Of a stretch of 10,138 nucleotides of DNA, positions 1-6,802 are shown in pieces. Numbering within the stretch: position 1 is the stretch's first letter; each line of letters opens with the position of its first letter. The notes below the pieces were generated by a model. That model saw only the letters and a program-made list of their open reading frames with translations, made no database searches and had not been told where the DNA came from. A program made the translations under genes and the position numbers. The stretch comes from JANMEX01 sp041751995 (GTDB taxonomy: Bacteria > Pseudomonadota > Alphaproteobacteria > Rhizobiales > Rhizobiaceae): assembly GCA_041751995.1 (NCBI GenBank), contig JBGSHY010000035.1, positions 1-10,138 on the forward strand. Reading direction: 5' to 3'.

Positions 1-77
1 CGACACCGACGCCGCGATCCCGCACCAATTTCACTGCCTCAAGCTTGTACTCGCGGCTGAACTTTCGTCTTTGCATT
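1..77 (-). CDS. IS3-family transposase OrfA, N-terminal fragment (runs off the window)
   Basis: Only the first 25 codons are present. The peptide starts MQRRKFSREYKLEAVKLV and continues with RDRGVGV, which is the beginning of the HTH_Tnp_1 helix-turn-helix domain of IS3-family OrfA proteins; this domain recognises the element's ends. The start codon at 75-77 is preceded on the minus strand by GGAG about 8 bases upstream, a reasonable ribosome binding site. In intact IS3 elements OrfA is followed by OrfB (the DDE integrase) through a programmed frameshift; that part lies outside the window. Whether this copy is intact is unknown. Confidence 0.8.
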
Positions 78-139
78 CGTTCGCTCCAGTTTCATTGGAA
101 ACACACTAACTCGGTGTCCACGAAACCGGCAGCAGGCCA
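1..139 (-). mobile_element. End of an IS3-family insertion sequence (orfA side), truncated by the window
   Basis: This is the 5' terminal part of an insertion sequence transcribed leftward and cut by the window edge. It holds the start of an IS3-type OrfA, and the stretch between that start codon and position 139 looks like the terminal inverted repeat region. Read on the minus strand the proposed tip begins TGGCCTGCTGCCGG and continues through TTTCGTGGACACCGAG. IS3-family tips normally begin with TG, which is why 139 was chosen; an alternative tip at about 120 (TGGACACCGAG) cannot be excluded. The element lies about 50 bp past the 3' end of the tRNA-Met gene. No target duplication can be checked because only one end is present. 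Confidence 0.75.
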
Positions 140-190
140 AAACGTTGCGATCGGCGCAGCGCTTAAGTTCCTGAAATATAAAGAGAAAAG

Positions 191-267
191 TGGTAGCGAG
201 AGAGGGATTTGAACCCCCGACCTAAGGATTATGATTCCTCCGCTCTAACCAACTGAGCTACCTCGCC
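191..267 (-). tRNA. tRNA-Met (CAT), probably the elongator
   Basis: The minus strand folds into a complete 77-nt cloverleaf. The acceptor stem is GGCGAGG with TCTCGCT (G-U closing pair), followed by discriminator A and an encoded CCA. The D arm contains AGCTCAGTTGGTTAGAGC. The anticodon stem is GAGGA/TCCTT around the loop ATCATAA, giving anticodon CAT, and the T arm is GGGGG-TTCAAAT-CCCTC. The loop and the paired 1-72 end resemble alphaproteobacterial elongator tRNA-Met rather than the initiator, which has an unpaired 1-72 end and three G-C pairs in the anticodon stem. A CAT anticodon can also belong to tRNA-Ile2 (lysidine-modified), which sequence alone does not fully exclude. Confidence 0.95.
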
Positions 268-307
268 ACGGGGTATACCGATGTTTTTGCACCGGCAGGG
301 TGGCGGG

Positions 308-337
308 GATATAGTGTGGAGGGGTCAAGGCTGTCAA
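308..337 (-). promoter_or_regulatory. Sigma70-type promoter of the tRNA-Met gene
   Basis: On the minus strand a perfect -35 box TTGACA (332-337) is followed after 18 bp by TATATC (308-313), a near-consensus -10. Transcription would start near 300 and leave a leader of roughly 30-35 nt before the mature tRNA 5' end at 267, to be removed by RNase P. The position directly upstream of the tRNA and the strength of the -35 box support the call; the start site itself is inferred. Confidence 0.6.
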
Positions 338-376
338 GCAAAGAAGCGGATGAAATGTGCGCCAGCAGCGCTTCGA

Positions 377-458
377 CTTCATCTGTTTTTGGCTCTGCGT
401 CAAAGGCACGGGTTGCGGCAAACGGCTTGCGCCGATATGTGCAGCGCAACAGATGAAG
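377..458. repeat. Inverted repeat upstream of the Gfo/Idh/MocA gene
   Basis: CTTCATCTGTT at 377-387 is repeated as its exact reverse complement at 448-458, giving an 11-bp perfect stem around a 60-nt loop. A second complementary pair, GCTCTGC in the loop and GCAGAGT just beyond the right arm, could form a competing pairing. The element sits between the tRNA promoter and the start of the dehydrogenase gene, so it could be structured 5' leader RNA or two halves of a binding site. No known riboswitch or terminator pattern was recognised, and there is no T tract. Confidence 0.4.
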
Positions 459-494
459 CAGAGTCTGCACGATGGCAGATACAGGTTGGTTCAA

Positions 495-1448
495 ATGACT
501 GTGCGCGTTGCGGTTTTGGGATGCGGTTACTGGGGGGCGAACCATATTCGCACACTGGCGGGATTGGGCGCGCTGCATGCGGTTTCCGACGCCAATCCGG
601 CGCGGGCCGAGGCATTCGCGAGGGAATTCAAATGCCTGGCGATTGAACCCTCTGACCTTTACGAACGCGGCGACGTTGACGCCATCATCATGGCTTTGCC
701 ACCGCAATACCATGCAGAAGCCGCCATCCGCGCGGTGAAGGCGGGCAAGGATGTGCTTGTTGAAAAACCCATCGCTTTGACAGTGGCGGATGCAAAAGCG
801 GCAGTGAAGGCCGCGCGCGACGCAGGCCGGGTGTTCATGGTTGGCCATGTGCTGCGGTTTCATCCGGCGTTCGAGAAACTGCAGGAATTGATTGCGGCGG
901 GTGAACTGGGATCGGTCCGCTACATTCACTCAAACCGGCTCGGGCTGGGCAAGTTCCACACCGAGAATGACGCGCTTTGGGATTTGGCGCCGCATGACTT
1001 GTCGATGATCCTGGCGATCACTGGCGAGGCGCCGAGCGAGGTGCACGGTGAGGGGACGGCGCTGCTGGATCACCTTTCGGATTTCGCGCACGTTCACATG
1101 ACCTTTCCGGGCGGCATTCGCTCGCACCTGTTCGCCTCTCGGCTCAATCCTTATCGCGAGCGACGGTTGACCGTGGTCGGCACCAAGGCGATGGCAGTGT
1201 TTGATGATGTCGCCGGTTGGGACAAGAAACTTGCGATCTACCGGCACGCGGTCTGGCAGGACAACGGCCAGTGGGCTTTCACGGCGCAGGAGCCGAACTA
1301 TATTCCTATCCGCGAAGGCATGCCGCTGACGGCGGAATGCCAGCATTTCATTGACTGCGTGAAGACGCGGGCCGAACCGCGCACCGGCGGGGACGAAGCC
1401 ATTGGCGTGCTCGAAATCCTGACCGCAGGCACGGTAACGCACGATTAG
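495..1448 (+). CDS. Gfo/Idh/MocA-family NAD(P)-dependent sugar dehydrogenase (WbpB/WlbA-like)
   Basis: The 317-residue product has a Rossmann N-terminus with the dinucleotide motif GCGYWG at residues 9-14, the family signature EKP at 90-92 (its Lys is normally catalytic), and WDLAPHD at 162-168 carrying the expected catalytic His. The C-terminal half is the mixed alpha/beta substrate domain of this family. The open frame extends upstream to about 357, but homology begins at the ATG at 495 (MTVRVAVLGCG), so that start was chosen; its ribosome site is weak. The next gene is a WbpE-like aminotransferase. In such pairs the dehydrogenase oxidises C3 of a UDP-2-acetamido-glucuronate and the transaminase then installs an amino group. 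That specific substrate is inferred from the pairing; the family is broad and could act on another nucleotide sugar. Confidence 0.85.
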   Translation: MTVRVAVLGCGYWGANHIRTLAGLGALHAVSDANPARAEAFAREFKCLAIEPSDLYERGDVDAIIMALPPQYHAEAAIRAVKAGKDVLVEKPIALTVADAKAAVKAARDAGRVFMVGHVLRFHPAFEKLQELIAAGELGSVRYIHSNRLGLGKFHTENDALWDLAPHDLSMILAITGEAPSEVHGEGTALLDHLSDFAHVHMTFPGGIRSHLFASRLNPYRERRLTVVGTKAMAVFDDVAGWDKKLAIYRHAVWQDNGQWAFTAQEPNYIPIREGMPLTAECQHFIDCVKTRAEPRTGGDEAIGVLEILTAGTVTHD

Positions 1449-1591
1449 GTTTCGCCAGCTAAGCCGTTCACAGGCTGTAACAAAGGCTTGCCTGTTGTGA
1501 TGGCAGGCGGTCTGGCGCACACCGGCGAATAACATTAGAACGCGCTGGGGTTTCCGGGCGCTTCGGGCAACAATAACAAGACAGGCAAGTC

Positions 1592-2728
1592 ATGCAGTTT
1601 ATCGACCTGGCGGCACAGCGTGCGCGCATCAGCGACAAGATTGACGCGGCAGTTTCCAAAGTCATTCGCGAAGGCAAGTACATTCTCGGGCCGGAAGTGG
1701 CCGAATTTGAACGCCGGCTGGCCGAGTATGTCGGCGTCAAGCATGTCGTAGCCTGCGCCAACGGCACGGATGCGCTGCTGATACCGTTGTTTGCACTGGG
1801 TGTTGGCCGCCGTGACGCGGTGTTCTGCCCAAGCTTCACATTTGCCGCGACTGCGGAAGTTGTGGCGCTTGCCGGCGCGGAGCCGGTGTTCATCGATATT
1901 GATGCGGATACCTACAACATGGATACGGCGCAATTGAAGGCGGCAATTGCCGCTGTCCGCGCCGAAGGCCGTTTGACGCCGAAAGCGATCATCCCGGTTG
2001 ATCTGTTTGGCCTGTCGGCCGATTATGATGCCATCGAAGCCATCGCGCGCGATGAAGGTCTTGCGGTCATTGAGGATGCGGCGCAGGCAATTGGCGGATC
2101 ACGCCAGGGCAAAATGTGCGGCGCATTCGGCATTGTCGGATCGACTTCATTCTATCCGGCCAAGCCGCTTGGCTGTTATGGCGATGGCGGAGCGATGTTC
2201 ACCAATGACGACGAATTAGCTGAAAAACTCCGCTCGATTGCGTTTCACGGCAAAGGCGAAAGTCAGTATGACAATGTGCGTGTCGGCTTGAATTCACGCC
2301 TAGATACAATTCAGGCAGCGATCCTGATCGAAAAGCTCGCAATCCTGGAAGACGAAATGCAGGCGCGCCAGCGCGTGGCGCAACGATATGAAGATGGTCT
2401 GGCGGGTGTCGTCAAGACGGCGATGATCGACAATCAGTCACGCTCGGCTTTTGCCCAGTATGCCATCGAAAGTGATGACCGCGATGCGCTGAAGGCAAGG
2501 CTGCAGGAAAACGGCATTCCGTCCGTGATCTATTATGTGAAGCCGCTGCACCAGCAGGCGGCTTACAAGCATTATCCGGTGGCGCCGGGGGGACTTCCGG
2601 TATCTGAAAGCCTGCCATCGCGCATACTCTGCCTGCCGATGCACCCTTATCTTTCTGTGGAAGATCAGGACCGGATTATCGGCGTGATCCGCGACTTCCA
2701 TGCCGGCGCGATGCGCAAGCGGGCCTGA
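1592..2728 (+). CDS. DegT/DnrJ/EryC1/StrS PLP-dependent sugar aminotransferase (WbpE/WlbC-like)
   Basis: The 378-residue fold-type I aminotransferase starts MQFIDLAAQRARI and keeps family blocks in order: YILGPEVAEFE at 30-40, CANGTDAL at 55-62, EDAAQ at 161-165 (the Asp that pairs with the PLP ring nitrogen), and SFYPAKPLGCYGDGG near 186-200. Lys191 in the last block is the expected PLP Schiff-base lysine, and NSRLDTIQAAIL follows. Overall it resembles WbpE/WlbC, which transfer an amino group from glutamate to the 3-keto position of a UDP-hexuronate. It lies 143 bp downstream of the dehydrogenase on the same strand, probably in one transcription unit, though the gap is long enough for its own promoter. 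The matching acetyltransferase (WbpD type) and 6-dehydrogenase (WbpA type) are not in the window. The stop codon abuts the stop of the convergent membrane-protein gene. Confidence 0.88.
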   Translation: MQFIDLAAQRARISDKIDAAVSKVIREGKYILGPEVAEFERRLAEYVGVKHVVACANGTDALLIPLFALGVGRRDAVFCPSFTFAATAEVVALAGAEPVFIDIDADTYNMDTAQLKAAIAAVRAEGRLTPKAIIPVDLFGLSADYDAIEAIARDEGLAVIEDAAQAIGGSRQGKMCGAFGIVGSTSFYPAKPLGCYGDGGAMFTNDDELAEKLRSIAFHGKGESQYDNVRVGLNSRLDTIQAAILIEKLAILEDEMQARQRVAQRYEDGLAGVVKTAMIDNQSRSAFAQYAIESDDRDALKARLQENGIPSVIYYVKPLHQQAAYKHYPVAPGGLPVSESLPSRILCLPMHPYLSVEDQDRIIGVIRDFHAGAMRKRA

Positions 2729-4825
2729 TCAATTCAGAAACCGCTTGAGGATCGGGAAGACGTTTTCGTCGACCCAGTAGTAGGTATGGCCATTGGCGGG
2801 GACAGGATGTTCTTGCGGCCATGTGCCTTGCGGGTCGATGAAAGTCCCCACGAAGTCATCAATGCGGAAAATGTTGATCCAACCGGTCAGGCTACCCTTT
2901 GCACTTATTTGTGCGAGGTTCGGCAGCGTGTCGATGGCAGGAAATGAATCCGGGAAATAGTGGCGGTGGACGTGGGTATAGGGAGATCCCATCGTCACCA
3001 GTTTCATGACTGAACCTGCAGGAAGCAAGGCCAGCCAGTCTCGCGCATCTTCGCCCAGTGTGTCGATGGCAACGACGGTACCTTGGCTGTGCGTCACGAA
3101 GGCGACCTGGTTTGGCTGCTCGTCGCGGATCAACTTGGCCATCATCACTTTCAGGCGGTTTTTGATCCGGCCGCGTTGCCAGTAGCCGCGGGCTTTCATG
3201 CCGAGTCCGGCCTTCAGCAGGCCGGGAAACCAGCGTTCGGCGAAAATTCGCGTTTCTATGTTCCCGTCCGGTTGGACGGCAGAGTTCCATGATTGGTCAT
3301 TGAGCCAGGTGATCACGTCAATTGCAATGCCGAGGCCGGCGCGCAATTGCTGTTGCCCGATTGCCATCAAAAGGCCGACGCCGGCGGCCAGCACCGCCAT
3401 GATGACCGGAAACTGGCCGTGTATCGAGTTTTCAAAGGTAGTGAGCCATCCGGCCCGTGTTTTAATCCATCCGGCCAGATGCAGGGTGCCGGCAATGGTG
3501 GTGTAGGTGAACAAGGCCAGAAAGGCCCAGATCGGCCACAACATGTATTTGGACATGATGATCCGATGCGTTGCGGCATACGCCCTGGCGATATGCGGAT
3601 TCTTCGGATCGATATAGGACTCTGGCTTGAACCCTCTGCCCCAGCGGCGGTTGCCAAGAAAGACAAAGCCGCCCGCCAACGCCACGCAAAAAAGTGCAAT
3701 CACTGCGTAGGCGACAGTGCCGAGTATGGGCTGAAGCTGGATCTTGTCAGGCAAAGCGGTTGCGAAAAGCTTGACAATGGTGGCCCAGACGGCAGCGATC
3801 ACGATGATCCACAGCATGCTCATCAGCGCAATGGTGGCAGAGGCCAGTGATGGCGGCGTCGCTTCGGGGCTTGCCAGCTTGCGGCGCAGTTCGAAAAGCG
3901 CAATCACTGCGTTGGACAGGACGACCCAAACCCAGGCAAAGCCCATCAGGCCGACCAGCCGCAGGCCATGGGCATAAATGCCCGCATAAGCCTGGCTGCA
4001 ATCGCTGTTCAATTGCATGTCCTTGGCATTGCAGACCTGCTGCTGGAGGCTCTGGTCTATGAGCATAAGCCACGATTTCTCGTACTCGTTGTTCGGTTCC
4101 GGCCAGATCAGGATATTGACGGTCATGACAAGGGCCGTGATCACAAGCCAGACACTCAGCCAACGCGTGAGGTAAACTTGAGATGCCCGAAGCAAGGCAA
4201 TGCCGCCAACGAACGATACGGCCGCTGTCAGCCACGGCGCGGCGGCAAGAGCACCGCTGCCAAAGACCCCGGTGCTCATTCCGAGCGCGACATGGATCAG
4301 GATGCCGATGATAAGGATGACATTGATCGCCGCTATCGGACCGTGGATGGCCAGCACCGCCGAATTCGCCAGCTTGCGGATCCATGCGTTGATGCCGCCG
4401 CCCGGAAACACGCTTGCTGCGTTTTCTCGCACGACGTGGCAAAGGCCGAGGATGGTTTTCAAGATAGCCAACAGAAGGCCAGCCACGCCGGAGGCGATGT
4501 TGGACACATCGCCCCAGTAGAAATCGGCAACCACCCGTTCGTGCAAAAGATTGCCTTCGTCGTCATTGTGACGATAGCGGCGGATGCGCGCCGGAAACAA
4601 TTGCCGCTTGCCACCTTCATTGTATTGCACCAGTTCGCGAAGGTGAAAATCGTCGCTGGAATGGGGTTTGAGCCGGTTGCCTTCGAGGGACTTGCGGGTG
4701 GCAGCGCCAAGCTCTTCCGGCCTGTCATCCAGCGCAGTGGCAAGCATATCTGCGCTCACGCCCGCTTCCTTGACGCCGACACCATGGACGACGACGACAA
4801 GCTGCCTGTTTGTGCGATGTTTCAT
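2729..4825 (-). CDS. Multi-pass membrane protein with split alpha/beta-hydrolase (lipase-like) motifs
   Basis: This 698-residue protein is not a family I can name. Its N-terminus has a hydrophobic beta strand then HGVG at 14-17 (LVVVVHGVG), the usual oxyanion-hole motif of alpha/beta hydrolases. After the membrane block, VAFVTHSQGT at 574-583 contains a Ser580 nucleophile elbow (H-S-Q-G, with Thr replacing the first Gly of GxSxG). VTMGSPY follows at 610-616, then RIDDFVG at 654-660 (candidate acid Asp656/657), and NGHTYYW at 678-684 (candidate His680). Between about residues 110 and 490 there are roughly nine hydrophobic helices (near 112-131, 158-180, 192-213, 223-241, 287-311, 328-355, 366-390, 428-450, 472-490). 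A soluble segment at about 242-286 has two Cys residues (265, 276). A lipid- or ester-cleaving role at the membrane is inferred. The ATG is preceded by GGGAGG, 5 bases upstream. It lies 100 bp downstream of mnmA on the same strand. Confidence 0.85.
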   Translation of the reverse strand: MKHRTNRQLVVVVHGVGVKEAGVSADMLATALDDRPEELGAATRKSLEGNRLKPHSSDDFHLRELVQYNEGGKRQLFPARIRRYRHNDDEGNLLHERVVADFYWGDVSNIASGVAGLLLAILKTILGLCHVVRENAASVFPGGGINAWIRKLANSAVLAIHGPIAAINVILIIGILIHVALGMSTGVFGSGALAAAPWLTAAVSFVGGIALLRASQVYLTRWLSVWLVITALVMTVNILIWPEPNNEYEKSWLMLIDQSLQQQVCNAKDMQLNSDCSQAYAGIYAHGLRLVGLMGFAWVWVVLSNAVIALFELRRKLASPEATPPSLASATIALMSMLWIIVIAAVWATIVKLFATALPDKIQLQPILGTVAYAVIALFCVALAGGFVFLGNRRWGRGFKPESYIDPKNPHIARAYAATHRIIMSKYMLWPIWAFLALFTYTTIAGTLHLAGWIKTRAGWLTTFENSIHGQFPVIMAVLAAGVGLLMAIGQQQLRAGLGIAIDVITWLNDQSWNSAVQPDGNIETRIFAERWFPGLLKAGLGMKARGYWQRGRIKNRLKVMMAKLIRDEQPNQVAFVTHSQGTVVAIDTLGEDARDWLALLPAGSVMKLVTMGSPYTHVHRHYFPDSFPAIDTLPNLAQISAKGSLTGWINIFRIDDFVGTFIDPQGTWPQEHPVPANGHTYYWVDENVFPILKRFLN

Positions 4826-4916
4826 GCGAACCTCCCACCTTCAGTGAAAGCAGATCCGCGCCCTACGCAAAACGTGTATCAGCAAATGCAGGTTGTCAAC
4901 AGTGCAACCGCAAGCC

Positions 4917-4933
4917 CTGCCTCGGTCAGGCAG
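4917..4933 (-). other. Hairpin overlapping the mnmA stop codon
   Basis: CTGCCT (4917-4922) and AGGCAG (4928-4933) form a 6-bp GC-rich stem with a 5-nt loop; the TGA stop codon of mnmA (4926-4928) lies at the loop/stem junction. There is no run of U after it on the minus strand, so it is not a convincing intrinsic terminator. Read-through from mnmA into the downstream membrane hydrolase gene is therefore possible. Confidence 0.3.
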
Positions 4934-6107
4934 CGACGCCGGATGCTTCCAGCTTCTTCAGCATGGCTTCCGCGCCTGCTTCACGTTCCGATTTGGAAAT
5001 GAAGCCGCCGCCAAAGACACGGGCCTCATTGCCGTCATCGGAATAAAGGACGCAGGCCTGTCCGGGCGCAATGCCGCTTTCGCCGTCGAGAAGCTCAACA
5101 GAGGTAATGCCATTCTGATGGTGCAGAATGGCAGATTTTGGCGGGCGCGACGAGCGGACCTTGGCGAACAGCTCCAGGCCCTCAGGGCCGATGTCTTCCA
5201 AAGCAACGTCACCAAGCCAATTCATGTCGCGCAGGATGATGCGGTGGGTTTCCAGCGCTTCGCGCGGGCCAACGATGACGCGGGCCTGATCGGCGTCGAG
5301 ATGAACAACAAACAGCGGCTCGCCGGTGGCGATGCCAATGCCGCGGCGCTGGCCGATGGTGTAGTTCAAAATTCCCTGATGGCGGCCAAGGACACGGCCG
5401 TCCATATGGATGATGTCACCGGCGGTTATGGCGTTTGGCTTCAATTTGGCGATGACGTCGCTGTATTTGCCCTGCGGCACAAAGCAGATGTCCTGGCTGT
5501 CCTGCTTGGCGGCAACGACAAGACCCATGTCTTCGGCGAGTTTGCGTACCGCCGGCTTGTCCATGCCTCCGAGCGGAAAGCGCAGATAGTCAATCTGGTC
5601 CTGCGTCGTGGCAAACAGGAAATAGGTCTGGTCTCGGCCGGCGTCGACCGGGCGATTAAGCGAACGATGGACGCCCTGCTGGCGCGAGCGGATGTAATGG
5701 CCGGTAGCGAGCGCATCCGCGCCAAGTTCGCGGGCGGTCTCGAGAAGATCGGCAAACTTGACGGTCTGATTGCAGGCAACACAGGGGATCGGGGTTTCGC
5801 CATGCGCATAGGCGTCGGCGAACGGGTCGATCACCGAGGCTTTGAAGCGGGCTTCATAGTCGAGCACATAATGGGGAATTCCGAGCATTTCGGAAACACG
5901 CCGTGCATCGTCGATATCCTGACCGGCACAGCAGGAGCCGGCACGATGGGTGGCGGCGCCATGGTCATAAAGCTGAAGGGTCACGCCGACGACGTCATAG
6001 CCTTCACTTTTGAGAAGGCCAGCCACGACGGAGGAGTCGACGCCGCCGGACATGGCGACAACGACGCGCGTATCTTCGGGGCGCTTTGGCAGATCCAGAC
6101 TGTTCAT
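4926..6107 (-). CDS. mnmA: tRNA-specific 2-thiouridylase MnmA
   Basis: The 393-residue enzyme thiolates U34 of tRNA-Lys, -Glu and -Gln in the cytoplasm, using ATP to adenylate the base and sulfur relayed as a persulfide. The ATP-binding PP-loop SGGVDSS is at 20-26. The two catalytic cysteines are visible: Cys112 in PCVACNQTVKF and Cys208 in SQDICFVPQGKY. GHYIR at 136-140 and GRDQTYFLF at 157-165 are further family blocks, and the beta-barrel C-terminus ends with FGGGFI followed by a charged tail. The frame stays open upstream to 6263, adding 52 codons (including an ATG at 6182), but family members begin at MNSLDLPKRPEDTRVV, so 6107 was chosen; its ribosome site (GGGA) is weak. It diverges from sciP and is followed by the membrane hydrolase gene. 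Confidence 0.97.
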   Translation of the reverse strand: MNSLDLPKRPEDTRVVVAMSGGVDSSVVAGLLKSEGYDVVGVTLQLYDHGAATHRAGSCCAGQDIDDARRVSEMLGIPHYVLDYEARFKASVIDPFADAYAHGETPIPCVACNQTVKFADLLETARELGADALATGHYIRSRQQGVHRSLNRPVDAGRDQTYFLFATTQDQIDYLRFPLGGMDKPAVRKLAEDMGLVVAAKQDSQDICFVPQGKYSDVIAKLKPNAITAGDIIHMDGRVLGRHQGILNYTIGQRRGIGIATGEPLFVVHLDADQARVIVGPREALETHRIILRDMNWLGDVALEDIGPEGLELFAKVRSSRPPKSAILHHQNGITSVELLDGESGIAPGQACVLYSDDGNEARVFGGGFISKSEREAGAEAMLKKLEASGVAA

Positions 6108-6267
6108 CACATATCCCGGGGCAGGTTCAAGGCCTGCCTGTTCAACTGATTGTTTGCGGTCATATAGGCCATAAGCAGCCATTTTGCCAAGCGCGCAGTA
6201 AAATAAGCGGTGCAGTGGGCACCGAGACGGGCCTATCTCACATATTGTTTCAATTCGGGCCATTATT

Positions 6268-6282
6268 TTAGGCGTTTGTTAA
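6268..6282. promoter_or_regulatory. Possible CtrA box between mnmA and sciP
   Basis: TTAG-N7-TTAA (TTAG, then GCGTTTG, then TTAA) differs from the full CtrA consensus TTAA-N7-TTAA at one base. It lies 52 bp upstream of the sciP start codon, where an activator could act. On the opposite strand the same stretch contains TAAAAT, a possible -10 element for mnmA. In Caulobacter sciP transcription depends on CtrA. Binding here is inferred from the motif alone. Confidence 0.4.
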
Positions 6283-6334
6283 AGCTGTCGGTCTACCTTC
6301 ACATCCACTGGGTCCTTGGTGTGTAGAGAGTACA

Positions 6335-6610
6335 ATGACCGAATTGATGAGACCACGCGTTAAGTATGTGATCGGGCCGGACGGCAGCCCGCTGACTATT
6401 GCAGATCTGCCACCGTCCAACACCCGGCGATGGGTCATCCGGCGTAAAGCCGAGGTGGTTGCAGCGGTCAGAGGCGGGCTTTTGAGCCTTGAAGATGCCT
6501 GCAGCCGGTATGCCTTGACCATGGACGAGTTTCTGTCCTGGCAGGCCTCCATTGATGACCATGGTCTTGCCGGGCTGCGCACAACGCGCATTCAGCAATA
6601 CCGCCACTAA
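6335..6610 (+). CDS. sciP: SciP, small CtrA inhibitory protein (DUF1153 family)
   Basis: The 91-residue protein matches the alphaproteobacterial DUF1153/SciP family across its length. It has the invariant N-terminal stretch RPRVKYVIGPDGSPLTIADL (6-25), then a helix-turn-helix core around residues 36-70 (RRKAEVVAAVRGGLLSLEDA, then YALTMDEFLSWQ), and a basic tail ending TTRIQQYRH. In Caulobacter, SciP binds CtrA and DNA at CtrA-activated promoters and blocks RNA polymerase recruitment in swarmer cells. The ATG at 6335 has a modest AGAGAG upstream. A candidate CtrA box lies in the divergent region shared with mnmA, and a strong terminator follows. The partner regulator ctrA is encoded 2.6 kb downstream on the same strand, with a P450 gene and fliJ between them. 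Confidence 0.93.
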   Translation: MTELMRPRVKYVIGPDGSPLTIADLPPSNTRRWVIRRKAEVVAAVRGGLLSLEDACSRYALTMDEFLSWQASIDDHGLAGLRTTRIQQYRH

Positions 6611-6629
6611 GCCGGCTTCAACGAGTTTC

Positions 6630-6655
6630 AAAAGCGGCCCGAAGGGGCCGCTTTT
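6630..6655 (+). terminator. Intrinsic terminator after sciP
   Basis: AAAAGCGGCCC (6630-6640) pairs perfectly with GGGCCGCTTTT (6645-6655) around the 4-nt loop GAAG. The stem has an A tract on one side and a T tract on the other, so it could work in both directions. It starts 19 bp after the sciP stop codon and separates sciP from the P450 gene, which therefore needs its own promoter. Confidence 0.9.
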
Positions 6656-6802
6656 CGTTTGTGCGGATGAAAGCGCGTGCCCGGTTGCATGCGGCGGGAT
6701 CCAGCGATAGCGTTTGCTTCGGGGCCGGATTTTCGGGCTTTGGAGGGGAATTGTGGATCAGCGCGAGAACTGCGGGTTTGGCTGGTGAGAAATCCAATTC
6801 TC

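Noticed and set aside
4876..4899. A promoter for the membrane hydrolase: TTGACA with TGATAC
   Set aside because: The -35 is perfect on the minus strand, but the only -10-like element is 12 bp away, too short for sigma70, and no other -10 is at the right spacing.
3968..5002. A 344-codon open frame on the plus strand
   Set aside because: It runs opposite the membrane hydrolase and the mnmA 3' end. Its composition is rich in Asp, His and Arg with no domain, typical of a shadow frame.
4893..6149. A 418-codon open frame on the plus strand
   Set aside because: It is antisense to mnmA, which has all its catalytic motifs. The predicted peptide shows no recognisable domain and is explained by GC-rich codon mirroring.
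6108..6263. A 52-codon N-terminal extension of MnmA
   Set aside because: The extra residues have no match to the family and would cover the divergent promoter region; family members start at MNSLDLPKRP.
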